Program-made: the position numbers and the translations under genes | Part shown: positions 53,404-64,000 of the stretch, piece after piece | How positions within the stretch are numbered: the stretch's first letter is position 1 | Layout: every line of letters begins with the position of its first letter | Notes under the pieces: generated by a model | Told to the model about the DNA's origin: nothing | The model's database searches: none | Seen by the model: only the letters and a program-made list of their open reading frames with translations | From: Heliocidaris tuberculata | Lineage: Eukaryota > Echinodermata > Echinoidea > Camarodonta > Echinometridae | NCBI GenBank assembly: GCA_025618425.1 | Contig: CM046845.1 | Coordinates: forward strand, 5,368,077-5,432,076 | Length of the DNA: 64,000 nucleotides | Reading direction: 5' to 3'

Positions 53404-53952
53404 TAACAGGTTAATGGAATACCTCGTTACTATAGATCCCCAGGAAAGAAACATCAATAAATTTGAATAACTTTGTGAACAGGTCTATTGTGTTGTTCAT
53501 CTTGTACATGTAGCCTGTGAGACATCGAAACGAGGTTAATGTTAATAATGTTTGATACCTCTATTAAGTTGTTTTGTGGGGCGTAGAATCCATTTCAATG
53601 TTGTTGGGTTTTTTTTTAATTAAATATCACGTAAATTCCATGTAAATACCAACTTAATTACACTTAAACAACTGAATGTATATTTCTTCAGTTAGAACCT
53701 GGACCTACAATTCCCTGGTTATATGAAAGTACGCCTATACTCCTAATGACTTTATATGAAATAGTGTAAGTAAAACATGTAAAAGGGTTTGGGAGTGTTC
53801 AAACATGACGTTGAATTAAACGAGAATTAACCCTTTCATAGAAAATGGACTTGAATCGCTGAATTACAGTTGGTTGGTTGGTTTGTTTATTTCACCTGAT
53901 TGTAGTTTGGATGAAGGCAGACAAATCATAGAGACATATTAATTTTATTCAG
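53404..53952. other. no feature recognised
   Basis: AT-rich sequence without ORF or repeat partner. Confidence 0.3.
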
Positions 53953-53964
53953 TGTAAGTTTGAG

Positions 53965-53995
53965 CAGGGAAATGTAACTTATTTACATTTCCCTG
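53965..53995. repeat. perfect 13-bp-stem hairpin
   Basis: CAGGGAAATGTAA and TTACATTTCCCTG around a five-base loop. Confidence 0.9.
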
Positions 53996-54054
53996 GTTTG
54001 AGATAAATCGGACTAAGAAAAATTAAGTTATACGAATTTTTGGAAGTTGAGATC

Positions 54055-54236
54055 AATAGTGACCAGCTTGGCTTTGTCGCCAATGTCTGTGCTATTGACT
54101 TTTGTAAAGCGTTCGACAAGATCAACCATACCATTGCCATCAAGAAAATGATAAATCTTAGTGTTGATAGGTCTATTCTGCCAACAATCTGCAGCTTTCT
54201 CACGCGGAGAACGCAGTCTGTGCGTTTCAAGCACTA
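54055..54236 (+). pseudogene. LINE RT fragment around motif A
   Basis: The frame reads DQLGFVANVCAIDFCKAFDK then INHTIAIKKMI and SFLTRRTQSVRFKH. The DFxKAFDxxNH block is RT motif A of non-LTR elements. About 60 codons survive, cut at both ends. Confidence 0.7.
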
Positions 54237-54984
54237 GCGTAGCTGAGGGGGGGGGGGGGGGGCAGGGGGGGCAGAGTGCACCCCTGACAATCTTTCCTCG
54301 AAATTTTTTTTAAATTTATTTATTTATTTTTATTTTTTTTTGCTTGTCAGAGAATTATGGAGGAAAATATTTGATAACTCCCCCCCCCCCCGAGCGACAT
54401 TTTTGAGGGCTGGCGAAAAATAAAACTGGCCAATGGCCAATTTCGATAAAAAAACAATGATTGTTAATCTCTCAATGTGTTGCCAATTTAATGATTTTAA
54501 AGCTTAATCTCCTTTTTAAAATTCCTGGCATAAAAAAAAACTTAACTTTCTATATTCCTTTTTTAGAGTTTTCTGAATATTTCACTATTCTTCCCTGATT
54601 TTCTGCTTCTTCTCAATACAAATTTCCGTAATTATAGTCATCCCATTTAACATCTTGTGGCTGAAACTGACAGGAAATTCAAAAAGAATACTAAAAAAAA
54701 AAAAAAGGAGGAAAAAGAAAAGATCGAAACATGAATATAGTCACTCTAAACACCTTCCGTTACATTAGTAGGCTTACTTTCACTGTTATTGTTTTAAAAA
54801 ATCACTTTCAGTTGTTCAAGTATAATTAAGTGTACGTGATATATGTAATTGCCAAAAAAATAACGTTAAAACTGGATTCTTCACCCAAAAAACCCCCAAA
54901 TAGAGGTATCATACATTATTATCGGACATTACTGTGTAACCTCCTTTCGATGTCTCACAGGTTGTATATGTACAATGACGAACA
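54237..54984. other. non-coding interval
   Basis: Poly-G (54,248-54,262) and poly-C tracts, A/T runs and decayed sequence. No exon. Confidence 0.3.
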
Positions 54985-55570
54985 ACACAATTGCAGTCAC
55001 GTATCATCGCGCAAATAGAATAGTATGACACAATCTGCGTAAGCTGTCTTTCGCTACTAAATAATGAGTTTTCGAATGTGTTGACACATTCGAAAACACC
55101 TTATTGCCTCAAAGCGGCCATTTAGATTTATGCGAATTATGCAAATTGCCCAAAGTAGATTTTTCGGCAGCAAAGCTGAAATTGTTCGGAGTCCACATGG
55201 GATCACAAATAAAGAAAAAAACTTTTCTAGGTTTAATACAAACTGAATATATAGGACTGTCAAATGGACTTGACAAAGATTTGCACAAAACTGTTTCATA
55301 TCCTAATTTTGTTCTTATTAGTTTTACATTTCCAACCCAAATTCAAGGCTTTATTAGACGAATCAAACGTCAGTATTACATTTTAGAAATAATTGTCCAC
55401 TCTAAATAACGTAAACCTAGCAGCAAGTCATTAAGCGAGTTTGGTCTATATCGCTGTATGACTTCTCGTCCATTAAGGATTCGTCCTAAAAAATACTAGA
55501 ACCTCACGGCCGTAACTGGGAGAACCGAATATTTCATTGAATTGATCGGGGCCGTGATACAAAATGGGGG
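54985..55570 (+). repeat. dispersed repeat with a conserved ~100-codon frame
   Basis: Partial inverted copies at 51,835-52,020 and 48,695-48,935. An open frame from 55,104 reads HLDLCELCKLPKVDFS, KLKLFG and later IRRIKRQYYILE; the first part is preserved in the 51.8-kb copy. I do not recognise the protein. A 13-bp perfect hairpin lies at 55,068-55,097. Confidence 0.65.
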
Positions 55571-55604
55571 GCAAAAGAAAATGTTGGGGGGCAAGGGCGG
55601 ACAA

Positions 55605-56235
55605 AAAAAAAATTGACACTTTTTGTAGTGAAAATGTACAGAATATTCGGCTATAAACCTACCCAGATATGAGGACATTTTGAGCATCTAGGTGAACTGC
55701 CCGATTATAAAGAGGTGTTAGTTATATACTGCGAGCGAGCGAAGCGAGCGAGCAAAAATTTTGACATTTTTCGTCGTAAAAATGTACAGAAATTACATAT
55801 TCGGCTACCCCAATATGCATGAGGACATTTGAGCATCTTGCTGCCCGATTATGAGGTGGTAGTTATTTATTGCGAACACTTTTTGTCGTGAAAATGTACA
55901 GAAATTATATTCGGCTATGAAACTACCCAGATATGAGGACATTTGAGCATCTTGCTGCCCGATAATAAGGGGGTAGTTATACATTGCGAACGGGCAAAAA
56001 TTTTGAAACTTTTTGTGGTGAAAATGTACAGAAATGATTATTTGGCTATAAAACTACCCCAATATGAGGACATTTGATCATCTCGCGGCCTGATTATGTG
56101 GTGGGAGTTATAGGCCTGTATTGCGAGCGAGCGAAGCGAGCGAGCAAAAATTTTGACACTATTATAGTGGAAATGTACAGAAATTATTCGGTTATAAAAC
56201 TACCCAAATAGGAGGATATTTACACGAGCTGAGCG
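55605..56235 (+). repeat. tandem array, ~110-150-bp unit, about five copies
   Basis: AAAATGTACAGAA recurs at about 55,632, 55,780, 55,889, 56,021 and 56,168, each followed by TTCGGCTATAAAACTACCCA and GAGGACATTTGAGCATCT. Some units are separated by GCGAGCGAGCGAAGCGAGCG. Confidence 0.85.
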
Positions 56236-57160
56236 AAAAAATTTGCCCCATGCCCCCCCCCCCCCCCACCTTGATGCCGCCACTGCTTTCCAAGTTTCCG
56301 TTTTCTTTCTTTTCCCTTCTTTTCTCCATTCTTTTTTCACTTTTTTCTTTCCTTTTCTTTTCTTTTTCATTTTCCACCCTTTTATTTTCTTTCACTCCGA
56401 AAATTATTGGGGGGCAACTGGGGAGGGGGGGCAAAGCTTCTGACTGGGGGGGGGGGCAAATGCCCCCCCCCCCCCTTGGTGCCGCCACTGCATCCATGGG
56501 TGTCGATCCCAACAAAATTTTGAGGTGGGGGGATGGCCTGTATTATCCTCCCCCCCAATATTTTTGGATAAAATAAATAAGAATTATGATACTTTAACTT
56601 AAAGGGAATCGGTGACTTTGTGGAGGCTTGATTTAATTGTTGAAATTTGATATCTGTCATGTATGATGATGTTAAGAAGGATGAATAAAAAGCCAGGCAA
56701 AAACGGTTTTAAAATGTAAGATATCTGTGACTGAATACTGCCATTGACGAAACCGTACAAGGGTAAAACAAAAAATAATAATAAAATAATTACGTGTGTA
56801 TAATGATAATTTAAACAAGCGGATGATCATTGACCTAACATATACAATGAAAAGGAGAGGCATGCTATAAAGGAAGCAAAGCTTGATAGGATGTCGACCT
56901 CATGAGTCATGGAATATTCTCGCCACACCATCGACACAGGAATGTGAGCCATTGGGAATGGGAAGCTTCCCTGCCGTTACCATTACCTACACTCGTGATA
57001 CATTTTCATATATTAGAATTTGAAAGACGTGGGTCGAATATAGAAATGCCTATTTTGACCAAAGGAGTCCTGTATACCCTTAGCCAAATCTCATTTTCTG
57101 GCACGATGAATACCCTCGGAAAGCAAATATCTTCCCCTCCTTTCACAAAAAATTGCTTTT
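56236..57160. other. non-coding interval
   Basis: Paired GCCGCCACTGC sequences near 56,276 and 56,482 beside C runs, TTTTCTTTTC tracts and poly-G runs. Nothing coding is supported. Confidence 0.35.
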
Positions 57161-57183
57161 ATGAAATAAAGAGTATGAATGAT

Positions 57184-57720
57184 GAGAAAAATATGAAGAT
57201 AGCGAAGGTTGTCCCCATATATAAGAAAGGCGACCAAACAAAATTAGGTAATTATAAAAGTAGGCCGATATCACTCCTGACCTCTTTTTCAAAAGTTTTC
57301 GAAAAAATCGTGTATTCTCGAACCATAAGATTTGTCCGCAATAATAATATCTTTTCTGATAATCAATTTGGTTTCCGTGAGAAGCGTAGTACAATACACG
57401 CAACTCTGACGTTTATTCATAAAGTAGCAACTGCAATAGACAACCACTTCCATACAATTGGTATTTTCTTAGACTTCTCCAAGGCCTTTGATACAATTGA
57501 CCATAAAATATTATCAAAAAAATTATCTCACTATGGGATTAGAGGTAAGGCCTTGGAGTGGTTTCAAGACTACCTTTTAGATAGAAAACAATTTGTTATT
57601 TTGAATGGCGAAAGGTCATCAATGCAAAGTCTTAACTGTGGAGTTCCACAAGGCAGTTTACTAGGACCTTTGCTTTTCTTAATTTATATCAATGACATTC
57701 AGCATTGCTCTCACTGCGAT
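57184..57720 (+). pseudogene. LINE reverse-transcriptase fragment (fingers and palm motifs A-B)
   Basis: An open frame reads AKVVPIYKKGDQTKLGNYKS, RPISLLTSFSKVFEKIVYSR, FSDNQFGFREKRST, FLDFSKAFDTIDH (motif A) and CGVPQGSLLGPLLFLIYIND (motif B), typical of the CR1/Jockey/L2 group. It stops short of the FADD motif at 57,720, where repeat family S begins. The frame upstream of 57,180 is unrelated. Truncated at both ends. Confidence 0.9.
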
Positions 57721-58660
57721 TTGGTGTTAATTGGTATTTTGGTTAATAAGTTATTAAATTGTGAAAAATGTATTGCAATCCCTAAAACTAGCCAAAAGAT
57801 ATTGTCAGGATTATGTAAACACAGCCATTGACCATCTGACAAGGCATAATAGAGAAGCTTGCTTGGTATCTGTGCAATTAACACATGAATGGTACATTTC
57901 AGCCTGGCAGTCACATACCACAGATACCTGAAAAGCTCTTCTATTATGCTTTGTCAAACAGGTGAAGATGGACAATGGGTGTGTTTACATAATCCCGACA
58001 ATATTCTTTGGCTACTTTTGAGAAAGCAATACATTTTTAACAATTTAATAACTTCACCAGAAGACCAATTAACACCAAATCGCACCTGAAGAAGATTATT
58101 ATACTCAAAATTATTGTTATGAAAATTTAAGGTGAATTGAATGAAATGCTTTTGAATGATCATAGTCAGAAGGTAAGAAAATGGTTTTTCTTTCCAAACA
58201 GAGCATTTTGGGGGCCAAAGCGTTGTCAAAGGGCACTTTGGGGTTTTCCTTTCAGGGGATCTGACACCCCCTTCCCGATGGACAATTTTGTCAGTTTTTA
58301 TATTTTTAGAATGTACATCCATAGCTCTTCCTTCTGACAAAATTTGGTCTCTGGGCTTTAAGGGAAAAAATTTACCCCAATTTTTAGGGGCTGTCTGACA
58401 CCCCATCCCGTCGGAAATTTTTGTCAGTTTTGTGTGTTTTGTAATGTCCAGTTATACTACTTCCTACTGACAAAGTTTGGTGCATGGGTGAGATGGGGTG
58501 AAATCGACGCGACTTTGGGGTCCCTTTTGGGGGCTCTGGGGGCTTAACCCGGCGGCTACGGTCAGGCTGACAACCTTTTTGTCAATGACTTAGATGGTCT
58601 AAGTAACTTTGCGGGGTCAAATCTTATGGGTAAAATGGGGTGACTATTTCGGGACAGGCT
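57717..58660 (-). repeat. dispersed repeat family S, copy 2, with ~125-base inverted arms
   Basis: GCGATTTGGTGTTAATTGGT at 57,717 is mirrored at about 58,065-58,084, and the arms share ATTATGTAAACACA and AATGTATTGC blocks. The remainder to 58,660 is the complement of 24,930-25,500. Confidence 0.7.
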
Positions 58661-60296
58661 CCTGGCCTAAAAGGGGAGTTTCCCCTTCCCGCGCGAAGCG
58701 CGAAAACTTTGCCGTTTTAGATAATATTGAGAGAAAGATAACGACTCGCAGCAACTTTAAAGGTTTTTTTTCTTTCACATCCCCCCGCTTTTTCGCTCTC
58801 GCTTTTTTTTTTTTTTTTTTTTTGCGATTTTGGGGGGCGACCGCCCCCATCAACCCCCCCCCCCCCCCCCGCTACGCGCCTGACACGAATCAACTTGCAT
58901 TTGGGTTGCAGGGGACCTTTAAATTAAAAGAAATCTCTTTTAGGTAATTCTCAAGCGTTCTTCAATTTAAGTCACTCAATGATATACTCGATCATGTTCC
59001 CATTCATTTTATACCGCATCCGTATTCCGATCGGTCCATGTTTTGGTGTGTGTTGTGTGTGTGTATCATCAAGTTGACTTGACAAGATCCAGTATCTCAT
59101 CTTCTCGTCTTCTCGTCTCGTCTTTTTGTCTTCTTTACTCGTTTCCATGTCTTCTCGTCTCGTCTTCTTAGGGCACTTTTAATTAAAGCTCATGTACAGT
59201 ATTCGTAGCAAAAAGGAAATTGGAAAGAAACATGTTAAATATAGTCTCATGTTGTTCTCCTTGAATCAAAAGATGTCTGTAAGAAATCATTTAGTATTCC
59301 ATCTATGATTTCTTGTGAATTTCAGTGTAAATATCTGTAAGGAATGCTTGATCACTGCCATTATGCTAGGACCCTTCCACCCCGACGGCTCCCCGCACAG
59401 CAATCTTGGGGCTTCGCATAGAGACAACGTGTGTGCACTGTGTGTAGCTACTCATCATTGGTTTTACACGTGTGTTTACAGTGTATAGCACATGCTGTCT
59501 TTGTTGGGATTTTACGTGCCTGTCCCGGCACATAAATTAGTTTTTGCCTCTTATTTGTTTAATATTAAACTTTAGGAGGTGAAATCTTCACAGTGTCTTA
59601 GTATTGCTAGTATCTTGCTATTTATCAACAAAAATTGAAGAAATCTGACGAACAGTTTTTGCGGGCTTACCAAAACTTTACATGACCTTTAAGCTTTCGT
59701 ACATACCACAACATGAGGTTGAGGATTTAACAATATTCCTTAGGATGGGACGGCAAATAATGTTGATGACCCTCTCTAAAAGGAAAAAAAAATGTACTGA
59801 CTCACAAGTGGTATTCCCCCTCTAACAGATTGATCTCATGATGATCGTTTTTTCTAACCCCTATAATTATGCCATATCTGTTAAAACAAATGCACGAATG
59901 AGGAAACTAAGAGCCGAAAATAAAATTGAATGCCGCATATAGAAGCTCATCAAGCCTACCAGTTGCGCCCATGTTAACTAGAATGCGGGGATTTAAAAAA
60001 CAAAACGTGCACATTTTGGTTGTCTATAGTTGAATTTGAATGCTCGTATTCGGAATTTGGATGAAGGAATTAGCCCGAGGGCTACATTTGCGTTAATTTT
60101 AATGCACTTAAATGAATTTGTGTGACAAAATTTTGAAATTAGCCGAGAAAACCCATTTTTATTATTATCATCATTATCATTATTAGCATTATTAGCATTA
60201 TAATTATTAATATTATTGTTGTTGTTCATTTTGACTTACATTAATTGGTGGACCCCCCCCCCCCCAAAAAAAAAAAAAATAAATAAATAAATATAA
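58661..60296. other. non-coding interval
   Basis: GCGCGAAGCGCG hairpin near 58,690, T run 58,806-58,823, C run 58,854-58,870, TCTCGTCTTC tandem at 59,100-59,170, ATT/ATC-rich tract 60,160-60,225. No exon supported. Confidence 0.35.
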
Positions 60297-61290
60297 CAGT
60301 AAGACCCAAACAGAAAGTGTCGGCACGTGACATATATGAGAGTAAAGAGCAACTATTCAGCTTTAATGTCATATAGGTCATTATTTCGTTGAAATGTCAT
60401 ACGATAGTTTTAAAAGCATTCAGACTTTAAAAAGGAATTCTGTCCGTTTTCGTATGCAATGGGGGATAAGACCTCCGGTATGCCGGTTTAAGCCCTGAAT
60501 TCAATTTAAAACAGTAAGACCCAGACAAAAATTTCGGCATGTGACATATATGAGAGTAAAGAGAAACTATTCATCTTTTACCTCATATAGATCATTATTT
60601 AGTTAAAATGTCAGACGATACTTTTAAAGGTATTTAAAAAATTAAAAAAACAAAAAACGAATTCTGTCCATTTCCGTGTGCAATGTGTGGATAAGACCTC
60701 CCGTAAGCCGGTTTTATTTGAATTCAATTTAAAATAGTAAGACCAGACAAAAAGTTTCGGCATGTGACATATATGAGAGTAAGAGCAAATATGCAGCTTA
60801 AATGTCATATAGGTTCGTATTTAGTTAAAATTTCATACGATAAGTTTAAAAACAGTTCAAAGTTAAAAACGATTTCTGTCCATTTCCGTGTGCAATGTGC
60901 GGATGAGACCTCCGGTATGCCGTTTCAAGCCCTGACTTCAATTCAAAACAGTAAGACTTAGACAAAAAGTTCCGGTATGTGATGAGAGTAAAGAACAACT
61001 ATTCAGCTTTAATATCATATAGGTCTTTATTTAGTTAAAATCTCATAAAATAGTTTTTAAAGCATTCAAGGTTAAAAACGATATTCTGTCCATTTCCGTG
61101 TGCAATGTGCGGCTAAGACCTCCGGTATCCCGCGCCGTTTTCAGCTCTGAATTCAATTTAAAACAGTAAGACCCAGAAAAAAAGTTTCGGCATGTGACAT
61201 ATATGAGAGTAAAGAGCAACTATTTCAGCTTTAAGCTCATATAGGTCTTTATTTACTTAAAGTGTCATACGATAATTTTAAAAGTAAGCA
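60297..61290 (+). repeat. tandem array, ~216-bp unit, about 4.6 copies
   Basis: The anchor CAGTAAGACCCAGACAAAAA recurs near 60,297, 60,512, 60,735, 60,949 and 61,163 (periods 215, 223, 214, 214). Each unit contains GACATATATGAGAGTAAAGA, GTGCAATGTGCGGATAAGAC and CCTGAATTCAATTTAAAAC blocks. Confidence 0.92.
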
Positions 61291-61441
61291 AATGTAGTCC
61301 TCATTCCCACTGACGTTATCGACAACCGAGATCCGGAAATTGTCTTTTTCCTTTAAGATTGGAGATTTTGACGACACTATAATCTCCCTTCGATCGCGAA
61401 CCGAGCTAGCTAGCTATACGCTAGCGCAGCTCGAGCTAGCT

Positions 61442-62197
61442 CCAGGGTTGCCATTTGGCCTTTTTTCCGGCCAGATTCCAGAAATCTGGCCGTATAAAAT
61501 TTAGTTTGGCCGTGAAAAAAAATTATTTCACGGCCAAATTAATTTGGCCGTATTCTGGCCGTAAAACAGAAATCTTGGCCGTGAATCTTTATTTCTGGCC
61601 TTTTTCATAATCAGATAGGAAATGTAACCATAAAATCACTTGAAATATGTAAAAATGCAATAGGATGTGCATGCGCGCGTCTGCTACGGCGTGTGTTATG
61701 CATGAATTAAGCCCTGGGGAGCGTTTCATGAAAGGACTTGTCGGATTTTTTATCCGATAACTGTTATAAGCTACTGATATCCTTGCATCTGATTGGCTGA
61801 GAGCAAACTTGTCGGATAAAATATCCGGCAAGTCCTTTCATGAAACACTCCCTTAGCCTAGTCTACACACTAGTCTGTGCTGCAGGCCGGGGGCACGGTC
61901 GATTATAAGCATGCGTATACATACTAGTATTCGCATGACCACATCTTATTAGACTCAAATACAGAAACTTGCACGTTGTCGCTCAATATCATGTCAAACT
62001 ATTTAAGCAGGCTTTATTGTAAACCTAGGGGAGTCATGAGACAGTTAATTAGTGTATAGGGGTATACCTAATTTCATTTCTAAATAGATATAATTTGGCC
62101 GTGAAATTTGGCCGTGAAAAAAAATAGTTTGGCCGAATTTGGCCGTAAAATATGTTGAGTTTGGCCGTGAAGACTAGCCACGATCTGGCAACCCTGG
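61442..62197. mobile_element. ~756-bp TIR element (CCAGGGTTGCCA) rich in TTTGGCCGTGAA motifs, with a MITE inside
   Basis: CCAGGGTTGCCA at the left and TGGCAACCCTGG at the right; CTAGC-rich sequence flanks both ends. TTTGGCCGTGAAA recurs at least eight times at both ends in both orientations. A separate inverted-repeat MITE (TTTCATGAAAGGACTTGTCG) sits at 61,731-61,856. No transposase. Confidence 0.75.
61731..61856. mobile_element. small GAGCGTTTCATGAAAG MITE, nested
   Basis: GAGCGTTTCATGAAAGGACT at left and its near-complement at right; inner ATCTGATTGGCTGAGAGCAAA matches the 36,788-36,925 element inverted. Confidence 0.8.
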
Positions 62198-62520
62198 CTA
62201 GCACTAGCTACTCGACTCGACGGCGGCGGTACGTACCGTATGGTGGTTGATCCAGTGTCCGAACACTTTTCAGAAAATCAACGATAGCAAATAAAATATG
62301 AAACAAATATCTGTCAAACTATACATATTGAATGCTCAAAGACCTACAAAAAAAGAAGTTGATGGAATTTTAAAAAGACAACGTAGATTTAATACGATAT
62401 TCCCTTCCGAGTGAACCCCTTCCCAACGACGTGGCGTTTTGGTCCCTTGAAAAAGGTACCGTAATTCCGAACGTGTGAAACCTATGGGAAAAAGACACAA
62501 CCTTGGTATCAATAGTGTGG

Positions 62521-62552
62521 TTTTCATACGCGTAATCCCACGCGTATGAAAA
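62521..62552. repeat. perfect 13-bp-stem hairpin
   Basis: TTTTCATACGCGT and ACGCGTATGAAAA around a six-base loop. Confidence 0.9.
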
Positions 62553-62570
62553 CCCATTTTAGGCGCTTAA

Positions 62571-63068
62571 AGGAAAAGTTCACCCTGAAGTTTACTCGAG
62601 TTTAAAAAATGCAGAAAAAATAAAGAAAAATATTGGCGAAGGTTTGATAAAAATCGGTCAAATAATAAAAGAGTTATGCGTACTTAAAGTTTTGGATTTG
62701 TGACGTCACATGCGAGCAGCTGCCCATTGGTAATGTAATAAATATTCCATATATTCGCATTTTTTTTTACGTTCCAAGATAAATTAATATTGTTTCTTTT
62801 CAGAATCCAGTATTGAATAACATTTCTGACAATACATCAAATGCACAGACGAAAATATTCTAAATTTTCTGAGAAAATTATATTTTATGGAATATTTATC
62901 ATATTACATAATGGAGGAGCTGCTCGCATGTGACGTCACAAAATAAAAACTTCAAAAGTCCATAACTCCATTATTCTTTAACGGATTTTGTCCAAACTTG
63001 CGCCAATATTTTTCTTTATTTTTTCTGCATTTTTTAAACCCAAGTAATCTTCGGGGTGAACTTTCCCT
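62571..63068. mobile_element. TTAA-flanked foldback element, family 3
   Basis: TTAA at 62,567-62,570 and 63,069-63,072; ends AGGAAAAGTTCACCCTGAAG and its inverted form. Arms carry GACGTCACATGCGAGCAGCT in both orientations, making a long near-palindrome of about 500 bases. Confidence 0.9.
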
Positions 63069-63072
63069 TTAA

Positions 63073-63569
63073 CTTTACACGTTCGGTAATACAATCTGTT
63101 CGGAATTACAATACTTGACTATACCATACCGGAGTGTCGAGCGATGCGCGAGCGCCGCGCCCCCATATATCCGAGGAGACCAACTTGCGAAATGCGGAGG
63201 TTGTTGACTGCTATTACTATACAGAGTATAGCTAAAATTAACCGTAATCATACCTGAAAAGTGAAAATAGTCTCGATAGTCTCATCAAGCTACAGGAGAA
63301 TACAACAACGTTGTTGAAAAATTGATGACTTCCATGCTCGTATTCGCAAATCGCAGGTCGATTAAACTTGTTAGAGTGTTCGGAGATTGAGGAGTGAAGC
63401 ACCGGAAACTACGGCCGGCGGTAAGTTTGAAATGTCACTGACGTTGGATAGATCTAACGTCAGATATAAAGTTAAAGACAAAGTTAAAGTTCTAACTGTT
63501 AGCTTTTAATAGTTCGGAGCCCTATGTCTGCGCTGACTGCGCAGCTAAGATTTGACCTCATAATATGGG
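63073..63569. other. no feature recognised
   Basis: Mixed composition with a short AAGTTAAAG tandem at 63,470-63,490. No exon supported. Confidence 0.3.
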
Positions 63570-63905
63570 GAACCGACATTTGCTCCGGCGACAATTGCTC
63601 CTGCGACAAATGCTCCTAAAAATACGACAGATGCTCCGCGACAATTGCTCCGCGACAATTGCTCCTGCGATAATTGCTCCGACGACATTTGCTCTCGCGA
63701 TAATTGCTCCGACGACAATTGCTCTGTCGACATTTGCTTCGATTGAGCGACAATTGCTCCGCGACAACTGCTCCGCAGATCAAAATGAATATTATGCGAC
63801 AATAATGCTCCTGCGACAATGTCTCCGCCGACATTTGCTCCAAAAATCGATTATTGTTCCGTCCATAGAAATGAATATGCGACATTTGCTCCTCGACAAT
63901 TTTGA
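63570..63905. repeat. degenerate ~15-bp minisatellite, (GCGACAATTGCTCC)n
   Basis: More than 20 units of GACA(A/T)TTGCTCC with 1-5 variable linker bases; several units merge or expand near 63,780-63,880. Creates Gln/Ser/Arg-repeat frames that are not genes. Confidence 0.92.
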
Positions 63906-64000
63906 GATTCATGATGAATCTTACCTGCTTTTTAATTCTTTGTAGCCAAACTATAAACTTTTGATATGATTAATTGATTTTTTCAGGGTTTCATAGACTC

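Noticed and set aside
58609..58947. plus-strand 112-codon frame
   Set aside because: Low-complexity sequence with poly-T and poly-C runs overlapping repeat family S; no domain.
60297..61290. CRISPR-like spacing
   Set aside because: Whole ~216-bp units repeat with no unique spacers, in a eukaryotic context; it is a satellite.

Overview
The window looks like a marine invertebrate nuclear genome, probably a deuterostome and most likely an echinoderm. The reasons are long host introns with consensus splice sites, a type II heparan-sulfate 3-O-sulfotransferase, tRNA-derived SINEs ending in (ATT)n, many TTAA-flanked foldback elements, and frequent long G/C homopolymers and TA microsatellites. This assignment is an inference; no sequence here names a species.

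Positions 1-6772, reading leftward on the minus strand, hold a Ty3/gypsy-class LTR-retroelement body with an unusual domain set. Gag carries an N-terminal helix-hairpin-helix domain, and a G-GGA-AAC slippery site with a downstream stem leads into a retropepsin frame. The next frame carries RNase H, a DD35E integrase and a C-terminal C4HC3 PHD finger. After a short gap containing a strong 3' splice site comes a TatD-family nuclease ORF that runs off the left edge. The reverse-transcriptase fingers and palm are missing between protease and RNase H, although all other frames are open. About 2.2 kb upstream of gag is a consensus 5' splice site, and close upstream of gag is a 3' splice site. No LTR was found.

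Positions about 9-20 kb are mostly transposon debris: a 480-bp repeat with a near-identical inverted partner at 47 kb, a poly-G-ended element, a perfect hAT-like MITE, a ~188-bp tandem array, and a small spliced transcript candidate at 11.8-13.2 kb. Positions 20.56-36.74 kb hold the main host gene on the plus strand. It has nine phase-consistent coding exons for a ~423-residue docking-type protein rich in YxxP and YxN tyrosine motifs, ending in the second half of a PDZ-like domain. Its introns are full of MITEs, hairpins and microsatellites.

Positions 37-44 kb contain LINE 3' fragments, simple repeats and a 593-bp segmental tandem duplication. An HS3ST-like gene lies at 45.2-46.3 kb on the minus strand, interrupted by a single-base slip in an A9 run. 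Positions 48-64 kb are a nest of repeats: three copies of one LINE-derived repeat (two with SINE insertions), TTAA elements, truncated LINE RTs, ~216-bp and ~140-bp tandem arrays, a TIR element with another MITE inside it, and a degenerate 15-bp array at the right edge. Coordinates of repeats were read by eye and may be off by a few bases at soft edges.
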